From: Amycolatopsis rubida
Lineage (GTDB): Bacteria > Actinomycetota > Actinomycetes > Mycobacteriales > Pseudonocardiaceae
Direction: 5' to 3'
NCBI RefSeq assembly: GCF_900115345.1
Contig: NZ_FOWC01000010.1
Coordinates: 124,001 to 188,000 of the forward strand
DNA length: 64,000 nt
Positions 41,838-50,538 of this stretch are shown in pieces. Both the position numbers and the translations under genes were made by a program. The notes beneath the pieces were generated by a model, which worked only from the letters and a program-made list of their open reading frames with translations, made no database searches and was not told where the DNA came from. Within the stretch, counting starts at the first letter, position 1; every line of letters starts with the position of its first letter.

Positions 41838-42800
41838 GTGGGGAAGCACCGCATGCCCGATCCGGACGAGCACGAGAACCCGGGCGGCGACAGCACCGCC
41901 GATCGCGGCGACGCCGACAGCCGGGCCGCCGAGCAGCCGCCGCCCCGCCCGGCCGGGCGGGGACGCGTCCGGATCCTGGCGCTGCTCGTCCTCGCCGCGG
42001 CGGCCGCGCTGACCGCCGTCGCGGTCGCCTCCCGCGCCGACACCCCGGCCCCGAACGCACCGAACGCCGCTGCCGCAGCGGACACCGCCGCCGAAGCAGA
42101 CCAGGTCGTCGCACCGGCCGCGGTCACCGACGCCCAACTGGCCGCCCTGCCGCAGGAGACCACGTTCGCCGACCTGCCGACGGCGCCGAAGGACCCGGCA
42201 CCGGGCCAGCAGCCCGACGGGCTGGTCCTGCATCCGAGGACCGCCGTGCCGCTCTACAGCAAGCCCGGCGCGGCCGCGATCGCCGCGCTGCCGCCGACGC
42301 AACTGGGCTCCGACACCTGGGTCCCGGTGATCGGCGAACAGCCCGGCTGGGCACTGGTGTTGTTGCCCGGGCGCCCCAACGGCTCGACCGCCTGGCTCTA
42401 CCGCGACGACCCGCGCGTGGACGAGGCCCGCACCCCCTACGTGCTGCGCGTGGATCGGGCCGCCTACCGGCTGGAACTGGTCAAGGACGGCGCGACCGTC
42501 CGGACCTGGACCGTCGGGGTCGGCAAACCCGTCTCGCCCACCCCTGCCGGGCGGGCGTTCGTCCTCGCCTCGATCCGCGACACCAAGCCGACGTTCAGCC
42601 CGATCGTGCTGCCGCTGTCGGTGCACTCCGACACCTACACCACCTACGGCGGCGGTCCCGGAACCGTAGGCGTCCACGGCTGGCCCACCGACGGGGTCTA
42701 CGGCAAATCCTCGTCGGACGGCTGCATCCGGGTGCCGCCCGATGCTCTGAACATCCTCAGCAGCGACGTGCCTCTCGGCACGCCGGTGCTGATCCGCTGA
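41838..42800 (+). CDS. L,D-transpeptidase (YkuD domain), membrane-anchored
   Basis: 320 aa from GTG 41838 after CTGGGGGAGCA. A cytoplasmic acidic N-terminus is followed by one membrane segment (ILALLVLAAAAALTAVAVAS, about 49-68) and an Ala-rich linker. An SH3-like region (PLYSKPGAAAIAALPPTQLG) precedes the YkuD domain. The active site is H280 in GVHGWPTDGVYG and C296 in SSDGCIRVPPDAL. It makes 3-3 cross-links in peptidoglycan or attaches proteins to it. Together with the secreted protease and surface proteins nearby it suggests remodelling of the envelope, perhaps to accommodate conjugation. Confidence 0.92.
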   Translation: MGKHRMPDPDEHENPGGDSTADRGDADSRAAEQPPPRPAGRGRVRILALLVLAAAAALTAVAVASRADTPAPNAPNAAAAADTAAEADQVVAPAAVTDAQLAALPQETTFADLPTAPKDPAPGQQPDGLVLHPRTAVPLYSKPGAAAIAALPPTQLGSDTWVPVIGEQPGWALVLLPGRPNGSTAWLYRDDPRVDEARTPYVLRVDRAAYRLELVKDGATVRTWTVGVGKPVSPTPAGRAFVLASIRDTKPTFSPIVLPLSVHSDTYTTYGGGPGTVGVHGWPTDGVYGKSSSDGCIRVPPDALNILSSDVPLGTPVLIR

Positions 42801-42856
42801 ATTCGCCAATCACCGGCCCGGCCCGTCCACGGGCGGCCGAACAGCAAGGGGGAGAA

Positions 42857-43588
42857 ATGGTCCGCACCACCACCATCAAGCCGCGGGCGATGCTCGCGGC
42901 GCTCGCGGGGGGCTCGGTGCTCGCCGCGGGCGTCACCGGGATCGTCGTTGGGAGCGTCGGGCAGGCCTCGGCCGCCGAGGCCTCCACCGCCTACGGCGTC
43001 TCCGCCGGCGGCACCGACGGCCTCCGCGCCCAGCCGTACGTGAGCTCGGCCGGAGCGGTCGCGTCCGACTCGCTCGGGTCCGTCCGGTCCAAGACCGGCG
43101 TCGTCAAGGCCAAGGGCCTGAGCGTGAAAGCCGGAGCGGGCACCGCCTCGGCCACCGTCGCCGACGTGACCGTCGGCGGCAAGTCCATCGGACCGGTCTC
43201 GACGACCTGCACCGACGGCAAGGCCTCGGCCGGCCGCACCGGCACGGTGAAACTCTCCGACACCCTCACCGTCACCTACGGCTCGGTCTCCGGCGGCAAG
43301 GCGACCGGCGCGACGATCACGCTCACCGGCGCGGACGGCGGGTCCGAAACCGCGCTCGTCGCCGTCGTGTCCTGCGGCGCGAAGCCCACCAACCCCCCGA
43401 CCCACGACCCGGGGCCGGGCAAGCCGGTACCCGGCCAGCCCGGGCCGGGCCAGCCGACCGGCGGGCAACACGCCCCGGGCAAGCCCGCCGCCGGCGGGAA
43501 ACCCGGAACGCGGCACGGCGGAGCCCCGACTCTCAAGCCCGCCCCGGCGCCGCAGCCGAAGCCGGGTCACCAGCCGGTCACCGGCTGA
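42857..43588 (+). CDS. secreted surface protein, choice-of-anchor P-like
   Basis: 243 aa. The signal peptide (AMLAALAGGSVLAAGVTGIV to ASAAEAS) is followed by a beta-rich domain (KAKGLSVKAGAGTASATVAD, VTVGGKSIGPVSTTCTDGKA, LSDTLTVTYGSV, TALVAVVSCGAK) with two cysteines. The last 70 residues are a Pro/Gly/Lys-rich wall-spanning tail with PGKPVPGQPGPGQPTGG. The domain pattern resembles 'choice-of-anchor P' proteins. ATG follows AAGGGGGAGAA. Likely cell-wall associated; ligand unknown. Confidence 0.7.
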   Translation: MVRTTTIKPRAMLAALAGGSVLAAGVTGIVVGSVGQASAAEASTAYGVSAGGTDGLRAQPYVSSAGAVASDSLGSVRSKTGVVKAKGLSVKAGAGTASATVADVTVGGKSIGPVSTTCTDGKASAGRTGTVKLSDTLTVTYGSVSGGKATGATITLTGADGGSETALVAVVSCGAKPTNPPTHDPGPGKPVPGQPGPGQPTGGQHAPGKPAAGGKPGTRHGGAPTLKPAPAPQPKPGHQPVTG

Positions 43589-43604
43589 CCCGGCCACCCG
43601 GCCC

Positions 43605-43645
43605 GCGCGGCCTGCCCGAGAACCGCAGGCTCGGGCAGGCCGCGC
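43605..43645 (+). terminator. strong terminator
   Basis: GCGCGGCCTGCCCGAG (43605-43620) and CTCGGGCAGGCCGCGC (43630-43645), perfect 16-bp stem with a 9-nt loop, after the anchor-like protein. Confidence 0.75.
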
Positions 43646-43814
43646 CTCGCTGCGGCCGCCCGCCGCACGGCACACCGGCGCCCCGACCCGAGCACCCCGC
43701 GCAGGCCGCCGGAATCCCGATTCCCTCCGCAGACACGCTCCGGCGGGATCGGGCCGTCACCGGGCGCGGGGGGAGAAGCGCCGTGCACACAGAGGAACAC
43801 CGGGAGGAGGAGAC

Positions 43815-44089
43815 GTGCGCACATCGCCGACTGCGATCAGCCTGGCAGCGCTCGTCATCGCGACGGCGGCGTTGATCGTCCCGCCCGGCACCCGTCTCGG
43901 CGAGCACCTCGTCGCGAGCTGACAGCCCTCGCGCAGCTGCCGTGGATCCCGGCGGCAACCTGGGCCGCGCTCGGGATTCTCGTGCTGGCCGGGATCGTGC
44001 TGACCGCTCTGGACCGGTCGACCCGGCCTGGTGCCATGCGGCCGCGGCGGGCGCGAAAGCGGCCGAAGCGCAGGACGCCGCCGCGGTGA
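43815..44089 (+). pseudogene. two-TM small membrane protein, frameshifted paralogue of 55425-55673
   Basis: GTG 43815 after GGGAGGAGGAGA gives SPTAISLAALVIATAALIVP and PGTRLGEHLVAS then a stop. In the +2 frame the text continues LTALAQLPWIPAATWAALGI, LVLAGIVLTALDRSTR, ending at 44089. The paralogue at 55425-55673 reads the same two halves in one frame (SPTVISLAALVIAVAALIVP, PGTHIGEHVVAGLEELGQQP). So one base is lost near 43920. The stop overlaps the start of the metallopeptidase gene (GTGA). Confidence 0.65.
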
Positions 44090-45060
44090 CCGGCCGACGG
44101 ATGCCCGGCGCCGACGTGCGGCGGGCGACGCCGCGCGGTGAGGACGCCCAGCCGTGCGGAGCCTGGCGCTGGGGGCCGGACGAGATGCCGGAGTTCGTTG
44201 ATCCGGTGGCCGCATGGCCGGCCGAAGCCGGACGGCCGATGCGGTTCCCGCCCGTGCCGGTCTGGCTGGGCCGCACGGGCAGCGAACTGGCGTCCCGCGC
44301 GTCGGTGCGGCTGGAACTGACCTGCGATCCCCGAGTGGAAACCCACTGCTGTTCGGGCGCCACGCCCAACGGATCCCCGCTGGCGTGGATCAACGTCAAA
44401 CCGTCGTGGTTCAACAACGACCCAGACCGCGGCCGGTTCGTCCTCGCGCACGAGATCGCCCACGCCGTGCTCGGGAACCAAGCGCACCTGCGCCAACACC
44501 GCTGGCGTCGCGCGCGGACGGCCTGCGGCGCGCTCGCGCGGACACTGGCCTGGCCCGGAGCGCTGCTCGCGTTTTCCTTGCCAGGCCCCGCAACAATGCC
44601 CCTGCCGGTGCTCGCCGCGGCCGCGGCCGCCGCTGCGGCGATCGCCGCGGCGCTGTGCCACCTGCGCACGTACGCCATCGCCCGCGACACCGAACTCCAG
44701 GCCGATGCCTGGGCCATGGCAGCGCTCGACGCGCCGATGCCCGCCAGCGTCGACAGCATGAGCCGCCTGATCGAACGGACGGAACGAGACTGGGACCGGG
44801 AAGAACTCACAGCCCTGCGGTTCCTGCTGAACTGGACGGTGCTGCGCACCCACCCCCGGCCGCGCCGGCGACGTCGCAGAGCGGACGCGGCACAGACGGC
44901 ACGTCGGCGGGTCCAAGCGGCCGCGACCGGCGAGAGCGCAGCGTCAGCTCCCGCAGCTCCGAGACATCGACGACGACGCACAGCCGGACGACTGCGGTCT
45001 CGTACCGCCGCCCGGCGACGCGGGTTAGCCTCACCGGTACAGCGCACCCGAATGGGCTGA
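44086..45060 (+). CDS. membrane-associated zinc metallopeptidase (M48-like)
   Basis: 324 aa from GTG 44086, coupled to the preceding small membrane gene. The zinc motif HEIAH (122-126) in RFVLAHEIAHAVLGNQAHLR and the third ligand E203 in DTELQADAWAMAALDAP (ExxxD) follow the M48 gluzincin order. Hydrophobic stretches GALLAFSLPGP and LPVLAAAAAAAAAIAAALC lie between them, as in HtpX-type enzymes. The tail is Arg-rich. A peptidase facing the cytoplasm at the membrane is expected. Its partner may be the two-TM protein. Confidence 0.75.
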   Translation: MTGRRMPGADVRRATPRGEDAQPCGAWRWGPDEMPEFVDPVAAWPAEAGRPMRFPPVPVWLGRTGSELASRASVRLELTCDPRVETHCCSGATPNGSPLAWINVKPSWFNNDPDRGRFVLAHEIAHAVLGNQAHLRQHRWRRARTACGALARTLAWPGALLAFSLPGPATMPLPVLAAAAAAAAAIAAALCHLRTYAIARDTELQADAWAMAALDAPMPASVDSMSRLIERTERDWDREELTALRFLLNWTVLRTHPRPRRRRRRADAAQTARRRVQAAATGESAASAPAAPRHRRRRTAGRLRSRTAARRRGLASPVQRTRMG

Positions 45061-45317
45061 CCGGCACCCGCGTGGCGACCAGCCCCTTCGAGGGTCCGCG
45101 TAACGGCGCACCGCCGCGATCGCCGGTCGCGGCATAGACGCGGGGGATCTGGCGGACACTGCCGGTGGCGAAGGGACTGGTCAGGTTGCGCGAGCCGGGC
45201 AGGGCCACGGGCCCGGCGATCGCGACCGGCCGACGGGTTTCCGTTGCCCGCCAGGCTGTTTCGAGCCTTGCGAGGGTTCCCGGTCCGCCGAGCCGGGCAT
45301 GGGCGAGAATACGGTCC

Positions 45318-45824
45318 GTGCTCGCCCCGTCATCCGCCGCGCGCCGCCTGGCCGCGGCGACCACGGCCCTGTTCGACGTCGATCCGGCCGACACCGGCGC
45401 AACGGTCGCGGTGCTGCGGTCCGGGCTCGCCGCGGCGTACGCGGGCGGGCTCGCCGTGGCTCTCGACCCGCGGTGGAGGCTGCGGCACACCCGCGCGGGC
45501 ACGGTCGAGTTCGACCTCGCCTACTTCCTGGCCTGCGTCTCCGCCACGATCAGGGACGTCGAGGTGCCCGATCGCATCCAGGATTCCGAGGCCCTGTTCG
45601 GGACCGCCGCGGACGCCGCGGTCGCGGCGATCGCCGCGTACTGCAGGGCGGCGAGCCTGTGCACTCGGCAGGCCGCCGAACGGTGCCCGGACCGTTCCGC
45701 ACGTACCGATTTGATGCGCACGTCCGGGCTCTGGAACGCGCTCGACGCGGCGTGGACCGCAGATGCGCCGACGCAGGCCGAGCCGACGCGGCTGCCGCGG
45801 GAACGTCCGCCGCGCGTGCCGTGA
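45318..45824 (+). CDS. hypothetical protein, 168 aa
   Basis: GTG 45318 is a choice among several; coding-like text also lies upstream. The centre is helical and acidic (LAAATTALFDVDPADTGATV, DLAYFLACVSATIRDVEVPD, LFGTAADAAVAAIAAYCRAA) and the tail basic (TRLPRERPPRVP). No family recognised. Confidence 0.5.
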   Translation: MLAPSSAARRLAAATTALFDVDPADTGATVAVLRSGLAAAYAGGLAVALDPRWRLRHTRAGTVEFDLAYFLACVSATIRDVEVPDRIQDSEALFGTAADAAVAAIAAYCRAASLCTRQAAERCPDRSARTDLMRTSGLWNALDAAWTADAPTQAEPTRLPRERPPRVP

Positions 45825-46002
45825 GATCGAGGTCGGCCTCGACCGGCCGGCTCCGCGCACGGGCGGACTGCGCCGCACTATCGGGCGACTCTTTCAGGTC
45901 CTCATGCGCCGACCGGTTTCGCGTGTCCGGCCTGCGGACAAGCCGCCGTCCACGTCCCCGGTCAGGACCGATTCGGCCCGGTTGTCGCAGCCGGATTTCC
46001 CG

Positions 46003-46449
46003 ATGACGATGGTCGGCATGGCCCAAGACTCATGTTCCTGGTGCAGGCGACCGTTCGACCCCGACGGCCCGGTGAAACTGGATCTGTTGTTTCCCGAGGT
46101 GTTTCCCCGGTTGACCGGCTTTCTCGGAGCGCCGTGCACGACGTGCTCCAGCCCGATTCACTGCAATTTCGGAACCGACGACGCCAGGGCAGTCGACGCC
46201 TTCCGCGAAGGCGGCCGCCGCGGGCTCGAAATCATTCTCCGGCTCCAGGACGAGGCGCTCGCGGAGGCAACGGGATACACGCCGGACGACGTCGTCGCCG
46301 ACGCCGTCGTCCGCTTCAGGATCAAGGAACGCGAAGCCGGGATCCCGATCGGGCACCACTGCACGGGCGACGACTGCACCGCGTGCCGCGAAGATCTGGA
46401 CAACCTCTCCATTGTTTTCCGGCAAAGGCTGGTCGAAGAACACCCCTGA
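46003..46449 (+). CDS. hypothetical protein with cysteine pairs, 148 aa
   Basis: Three metal-site-like pairs are visible: CSWC at residues 11-14, CTTCSSPIHC at about 45-54, and HHCTGDDCTACRED near 117-130. Between them is a helical part (DDARAVDAFREGGRRGLEII). It looks like a zinc-binding or treble-clef protein. Start ATG 46003 lacks a clear ribosome binding site (46009 and 46018 are alternatives). The opposite strand is also open here, but this frame has the ordered Cys pattern. Confidence 0.6.
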   Translation: MTMVGMAQDSCSWCRRPFDPDGPVKLDLLFPEVFPRLTGFLGAPCTTCSSPIHCNFGTDDARAVDAFREGGRRGLEIILRLQDEALAEATGYTPDDVVADAVVRFRIKEREAGIPIGHHCTGDDCTACREDLDNLSIVFRQRLVEEHP

Positions 46450-46971
46450 TTCCCTGTGTCGGACGAGAAAAGACATCTGCTTCCGCAGCTTTTCCGGGAA
46501 AGTCCGCCTCGGGGCCTCGCCGGCCAAGCCGTCATCGCCGAGGCGCACCGGGGCGGCCAGGAACCCGCCGTGTCCCCGGTAATCCACTGTCCACACAGGA
46601 CTTTCAGGGTCGCGCGGGTCCTCGGCCAGCGCGAGTTCGGCGTCCACGACCGCAGCCCGGCGAAGATCGACGGCGCGGCGCAGCCCGTCCGGGGACTCGC
46701 CGGACCGCACCTCGACGCCGTCGCGACAGGCCGTGCACGCCATCGAGTGGACGTCGTCGATCGCCCGGGCCAGGCGCGCGGCGTCCTCGGCCGGACCGGA
46801 CAAGTCCAGGTAGAGACCCGGGTCCCGCAACAGGTTCGCGGTGCGCGCAAGCAGGTCGTGCACGAGAACCAGCCTGGTCCACACATACGGCCACGGCGGC
46901 TCCCAGCCCGGCTCCGGCTCAGGCTCATCTTCGTCCTCGTCGCCGCCGAAGTCGTGGTTGCCTTCGGACAC
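46030..46971 (-). CDS. hypothetical acidic protein; 3' part overlaps the opposite-strand gene
   Basis: From GTG 46971 the acidic start SEGNHDFGGDEDEDEPEPEP leads to a helical domain (WTRLVLVHDLLARTANLLRD, DLSGPAEDAARLARAIDDVH, VDLRRAAVVDAELALAEDPR). Below about 46450 the frame runs antisense to the cysteine-pair protein and loses character (RAGARRARRSEKAGQ). The real gene probably ends near 46450, perhaps after a frameshift. Two Cys (MACTACRD) may bind metal. Function unknown. Confidence 0.45.
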   Translation of the reverse strand: MSEGNHDFGGDEDEDEPEPEPGWEPPWPYVWTRLVLVHDLLARTANLLRDPGLYLDLSGPAEDAARLARAIDDVHSMACTACRDGVEVRSGESPDGLRRAVDLRRAAVVDAELALAEDPRDPESPVWTVDYRGHGGFLAAPVRLGDDGLAGEAPRRTFPEKLRKQMSFLVRHRESGVFFDQPLPENNGEVVQIFAARGAVVARAVVPDRDPGFAFLDPEADDGVGDDVVRRVSRCLRERLVLEPENDFEPAAAAFAEGVDCPGVVGSEIAVNRAGARRARRSEKAGQPGKHLGKQQIQFHRAVGVERSPAPGT

Positions 46972-47132
46972 GGAGCCCGAGCACAGCGACGGCCAGGGCT
47001 TCCCGCAGCGCCCGGGACAGGCGCGCCCGGCGTCGCCGGCCGCCGCAGTCCTCGTGGGCCTGTGCGGCGCACCGGGGGACAGACCCGATCGATGATCGCC
47101 CTGAGATCACCGTAGGCGGCGCGGGAACGACC

Positions 47133-47996
47133 TCATGACGGTCGCGTGCCGTCGTCGGCGTCGCGCGATTGCATGCGGAGCGCGGCCTCTTCCACGACTT
47201 CCCCCGACAGTCCCCCCTCCCGCAGCTCCTCGAGCACGTCCAGATGTGCCCGCAGACCCTCGGGCATGGCCAGCTGGCGGTCGGTCCTCCTCGCGACCGC
47301 CGGATCCCGCTGTGGATCGGCGGGTGGCGGGCCGTCGTCGGCGGTGCGCGATTCCAGCCGCAGCAGCTGGTCCTGCAGCAGGGAGTTCTGCAGCTGTAAT
47401 TCCGCCCGAAGCGCCTCGATCATGCTCAGCTGACGCTCGACCATCTCCACCGTCTCCGGATTCGCGCCCGGATCGAGGTAGCCCGGCAGGACGCCGAAGA
47501 CCTTCTCGATCTCCCGGGCTACCCAGATCGTGGGGAAGTCGCGCTTTCCGCGCCGCAGGTAGCCGATGTAGGCGGCAGAGACATTGACCCGATCGGCGAC
47601 CTCCTTGTTTGTGTACTCCCTCTCCCCGTCGCCGGACCGGATCGTGTGGAACAGCCGGTTGAGCTTCTCGACCATCTCCAGGTGGCAGTCGACCTTGGCG
47701 ACGATCGCCGGATCCGCGTCGGGATCGAGGTACCCGGGCTTGGCGCCGAAGAACTCCTCGATCGCCCGGGCGAGCGAGATCGGCGGATCGAGACGCTCTC
47801 CCTCCCGCAGATAGCCGAGGTAGGTGTCCGAGGCGCCGATCCGGTCGGCGACCTCCTTGTTGGTGTACTCCGTGCTCCCGCCGCCAGGCCGGATGGCTCG
47901 GAACAGCCTGTTGATCTTCCGGGCCGTCACCGGATCGGCGCGGTAGCGATCGAGCACTTCGCCGGTCGGCGGGGACGTTCCCCCAGTTTCGTGCAT
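47133..47996 (-). CDS. double XRE-domain regulator
   Basis: 287 aa. Two tandem helix-turn-helix repeats are about 90 residues apart: KINRLFRAIRPGGGSTEYTN with KEVADRIGASDTYLGYLREG (28-68), and KLNRLFHTIRSGDGEREYTN with KEVADRVNVSAAYIGYLRRG (113-153). Each is followed by a 'GAKPGYLDPDADP' linker, as in actinobacterial XRE proteins with F-GV-x-YFxD. The C-terminus is a coiled coil (LRAELQLQNSLLQDQLLRLE) likely for dimerisation. ATG 47996 follows AAGGGG. Palindrome site 2 is 203 nt upstream, so it is the prime candidate to bind the shared TTAACTATAGTTAA sites. Confidence 0.75.
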   Translation of the reverse strand: MHETGGTSPPTGEVLDRYRADPVTARKINRLFRAIRPGGGSTEYTNKEVADRIGASDTYLGYLREGERLDPPISLARAIEEFFGAKPGYLDPDADPAIVAKVDCHLEMVEKLNRLFHTIRSGDGEREYTNKEVADRVNVSAAYIGYLRRGKRDFPTIWVAREIEKVFGVLPGYLDPGANPETVEMVERQLSMIEALRAELQLQNSLLQDQLLRLESRTADDGPPPADPQRDPAVARRTDRQLAMPEGLRAHLDVLEELREGGLSGEVVEEAALRMQSRDADDGTRPS

Positions 47997-48198
47997 GCCT
48001 CAACCCCCTTGCTGTGGCTACCGGTTTCGGTCATGGCCGAACCCGGTAGGTGGGTGCCACAAGGAAAACCAACGGTAGTCGAGACCCGCCGATGCTCCCC
48101 AGTATCGTCACCTCACGTTACACGGCTAGTCCATATGGGTGAGTGTTCCCGCATGGCGCCTTGAGCAAGCTCCGCCTGCCCTACAGTGACGGACGCGG

Positions 48199-48212
48199 TT
48201 AACTATAGTTAA
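48199..48212. promoter_or_regulatory. TTAACTATAGTTAA palindrome (site 2 of 3)
   Basis: A perfect 14-bp palindrome. It contains TATAGT on both strands, so it could overlap divergent -10 boxes. It lies in the 47997-48963 spacer upstream of the double-XRE gene. Apart from the two micro-ORFs listed separately I see no gene in this spacer. Confidence 0.65.
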
Positions 48213-48602
48213 GTGCGCTGGCCCGGGGGGACCATCGTGAGGGAACTTCATCGTGCTGCCGGATTCGGCGGCCCGCTTCGCGCGCCTGTGCGCGGCCAAC
48301 GCGCGCCGGCGTGCCGAGGGCACTCGGGGGCAGCACCGGCAGGGGCTGCCGCACAGGGCAGGCCGCCGGGTTCGCGCGCCTCGCCTGCCGGTTCGTTCTC
48401 CGGCGCGTCGCCGAGCCCGGTCCGCGACGGCAGGCGTCGCGGACCGGAGCCAGGGTCCGTCGCCGATCGCCGGGAACCTCGCCTTCGGCAGAGGCAGACT
48501 CTCGCGGCCGCAGGCACGGTCGCGACAGCCCCTGCCGCGCCGCCGTTCCCCGGCGGGCGATCATCGGCCGGTCGGCCCGGGAATCGCATGAAGAAAGGGG
48601 GA

Positions 48603-48623
48603 TCACATGTCACGGTCGCGCAT
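48603..48623 (-). CDS. micro-ORF MRDRDM
   Basis: ATG 48623 is preceded by GAGGAGG with 6-nt spacing and stops after six codons. It closely resembles the micro-ORF at 48719-48742. Possibly leader peptides or relics of a duplicated gene start. Confidence 0.35.
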   Translation of the reverse strand: MRDRDM

Positions 48624-48718
48624 GCGTTGCCTCCTCTGAGTTGACGAGGGCACGGAAAAGCCGACTCGAATGGACCTGTTGTCAGGGGGAGTGACAGTTG
48701 CAGGCTGTACTTGTTCGT

Positions 48719-48742
48719 TCACATGTCGCGGTCGCGGCGCAT
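48719..48742 (-). CDS. micro-ORF MRRDRDM
   Basis: ATG 48742 is preceded by GAGAGGAGG with 7-nt spacing; seven codons. Both micro-ORFs end ...GACATGTGA and lie on the strand of the double-XRE gene. A strong ribosome binding site before such short frames suggests translation of a leader. Confidence 0.35.
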   Translation of the reverse strand: MRRDRDM

Positions 48743-48963
48743 AGCGGGACCTCCTCTCGGATGCGATCTCGCATCCGAGGCGCGACGAACCCGGAGAAGA
48801 AGGCGGTTCGGTGCCGGGCAGGTGCGTTCACCCCAGAAGGCAGCCCGGTTTCGGCTCGCGAAGCAGCACAAAGTTCACCTCCGCTGCTCGTCGGCCCCGA
48901 AGCGCGAGGTGAGAGCGGCAGGTCGTGGGTGGCTGCGCCTGTCGCACATCAGGGGGGATTGTG

Positions 48964-50439
48964 ATGGCGGTAGTAAGGGTGTCACGAGCCCGGAAGGCGA
49001 AGGAAGCTCGGGTCAGTGACAAATACCGGTCAAAAGACGCGCTGCGGTCGCTGAGCGGGGCGACCGTCGCCTCGGTCCTGCTGATCGACTTCGCCGGACT
49101 GGGCGCCGTGGCGTGGGCGTGGCTCCGGTCCGACACGCCCCGGCTGCACCACTGGGTGCTGTTCGCGCTGCTCACCGCCCTCGCGCTCGCGCACATGGCA
49201 CTCACCCGCCCCTCGGAGGAGCGCCGACGCGCTGTCCGCCAGGAGCGCGCACTTGTCGAATATGTGGACCAGAACGGAATCTGGTCCGCGGCGGCAGCGC
49301 TGGTGCTGCCGACGACCATGGCGATCGCGCTCGTCCTGATCGTGCGCAGCCGCCGGTTCTTCACCGCCCGCAAGCCTCTCGGGCTGTGGACGAGCACCAC
49401 CGCCACGGTCGTGCTCGCGGTCGTCGCCGCCGGCTCCGTGCGGGACCTGCTCGACGCCGCGACCTGGCTCGGCCAGACGCCCGTCGTCTTCGACACCGGA
49501 GCCGGGCTGCGGGCACTGGCGGTGATGTCCGGCGCGGTCGTCGTGTACTTCCTCGCCGAGGCGGTGCCGATCGGGATCTACCGGGGCATCCGCTGGGGCA
49601 AATGGAGCCTGCTCTACACGATCGGCAGCCGGGACGACAACAAGCTGATCCTGCACACCCTGCTGCTCGGGATGGCCGTCGCGCTCGTGGCCGTCGTGCT
49701 GCCGCCGCCCGCGCTGCTCGGGATGCTGGCGATCGCCGTGTTCGACACCCGCAACGTCGGCCGCATCGCGGCGCTGGAAACCGAAAGCGCGCGGCACAAG
49801 ACCGCCGCCATCACCGATGCCAGGACCGGACTGCTCAACCGGCGCGGCTTCGACGCACTCGCGGCCGCCGCGGTGGACATCGACCACGCCAACGGGCAGC
49901 CCACCGCCATGCTGGAAATCGACATCGACAAATTCAAGGGATGGAACAGCCGCATCGGCCACCCCGGCGGCGACAAAGTCCTCGCGGCCGTCGCGGACGT
50001 GCTGCGGCGCGACACCCGCACCGGCGACATCCTGGCCAGGACCGGCGGAGAGGAAATGGCCGTCGTGCTCCCCGGAACCGACTGGACCACCGCCCTCGAT
50101 GTCGCCGAGCGCATCCGCCGCTCGGTCCAGAACCTCGAAACCGAAGTCGTCAACCCCGCCGGCGGCAACACCCTCCGGCTCGGGCACGACCCCCTTCCGC
50201 CGTGCACGATCTCCATCGGCATCGCCGCGTCTCCGGAGCAGGGCACCACCATCACCGCGCTGGAACGGTACGCCGACCAAGCGCTCGAGGTCGCCAAACG
50301 CAACGGACGCAACCAGGTCGTCGCGCTGGCCATGCTCGTCCCCGACGCCGGCGACCAGCTGCTCTGCTCGCCCGCACCGCAGGACCGGGCTGGCGCAGCA
50401 GGCGACCAGACCGCAGAGCGGATGCCCGTCCCGCAATGA
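48964..50439 (+). CDS. diguanylate cyclase (GGDEF) with N-terminal membrane domain
   Basis: 491 aa from ATG 48964 after CAGGGGGGA. Six or more hydrophobic helices in the first 270 residues (ATVASVLLIDFAGLGAVAWA, LFALLTALALAHMAL, AAALVLPTTMAIALVLIV, LLLGMAVALVAVVLPPPALL) are followed by a GGDEF domain: DARTGLLNRRGF, MLEIDIDKFKGWNSRIGH, and the signature RTGGEEMAVVL (GGEEM for GGDEF), then CTISIGIA and YADQALEVAKRNGRNQV. The variant keeps the second acidic residue, so c-di-GMP synthesis is plausible. In actinomycetes c-di-GMP controls development and envelope functions. Confidence 0.88.
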   Translation: MAVVRVSRARKAKEARVSDKYRSKDALRSLSGATVASVLLIDFAGLGAVAWAWLRSDTPRLHHWVLFALLTALALAHMALTRPSEERRRAVRQERALVEYVDQNGIWSAAAALVLPTTMAIALVLIVRSRRFFTARKPLGLWTSTTATVVLAVVAAGSVRDLLDAATWLGQTPVVFDTGAGLRALAVMSGAVVVYFLAEAVPIGIYRGIRWGKWSLLYTIGSRDDNKLILHTLLLGMAVALVAVVLPPPALLGMLAIAVFDTRNVGRIAALETESARHKTAAITDARTGLLNRRGFDALAAAAVDIDHANGQPTAMLEIDIDKFKGWNSRIGHPGGDKVLAAVADVLRRDTRTGDILARTGGEEMAVVLPGTDWTTALDVAERIRRSVQNLETEVVNPAGGNTLRLGHDPLPPCTISIGIAASPEQGTTITALERYADQALEVAKRNGRNQVVALAMLVPDAGDQLLCSPAPQDRAGAAGDQTAERMPVPQ

Positions 50440-50465
50440 CGCACCGACCCGCCAGGTGACGCGAA

Positions 50466-50500
50466 CCGGGCCCCGAGACCGCAACGGTCTCGGGGCCCGG
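50466..50500 (+). terminator. strong terminator after diguanylate cyclase
   Basis: CCGGGCCCCGAGACC (50466-50480) and GGTCTCGGGGCCCGG (50486-50500), perfect 15-bp stem with a 5-nt loop. Confidence 0.8.
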
Positions 50501-50538
50501 CCGTCTGCCGCGCCGCGCGGTGCTGCCCGGCACTGCTG

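Noticed and set aside
48248..48613. Minus-strand 121-codon frame in the 48 kb spacer
   Set aside because: Composition is Arg/Pro/Gly noise; the only strong translation signals nearby belong to the micro-ORFs.
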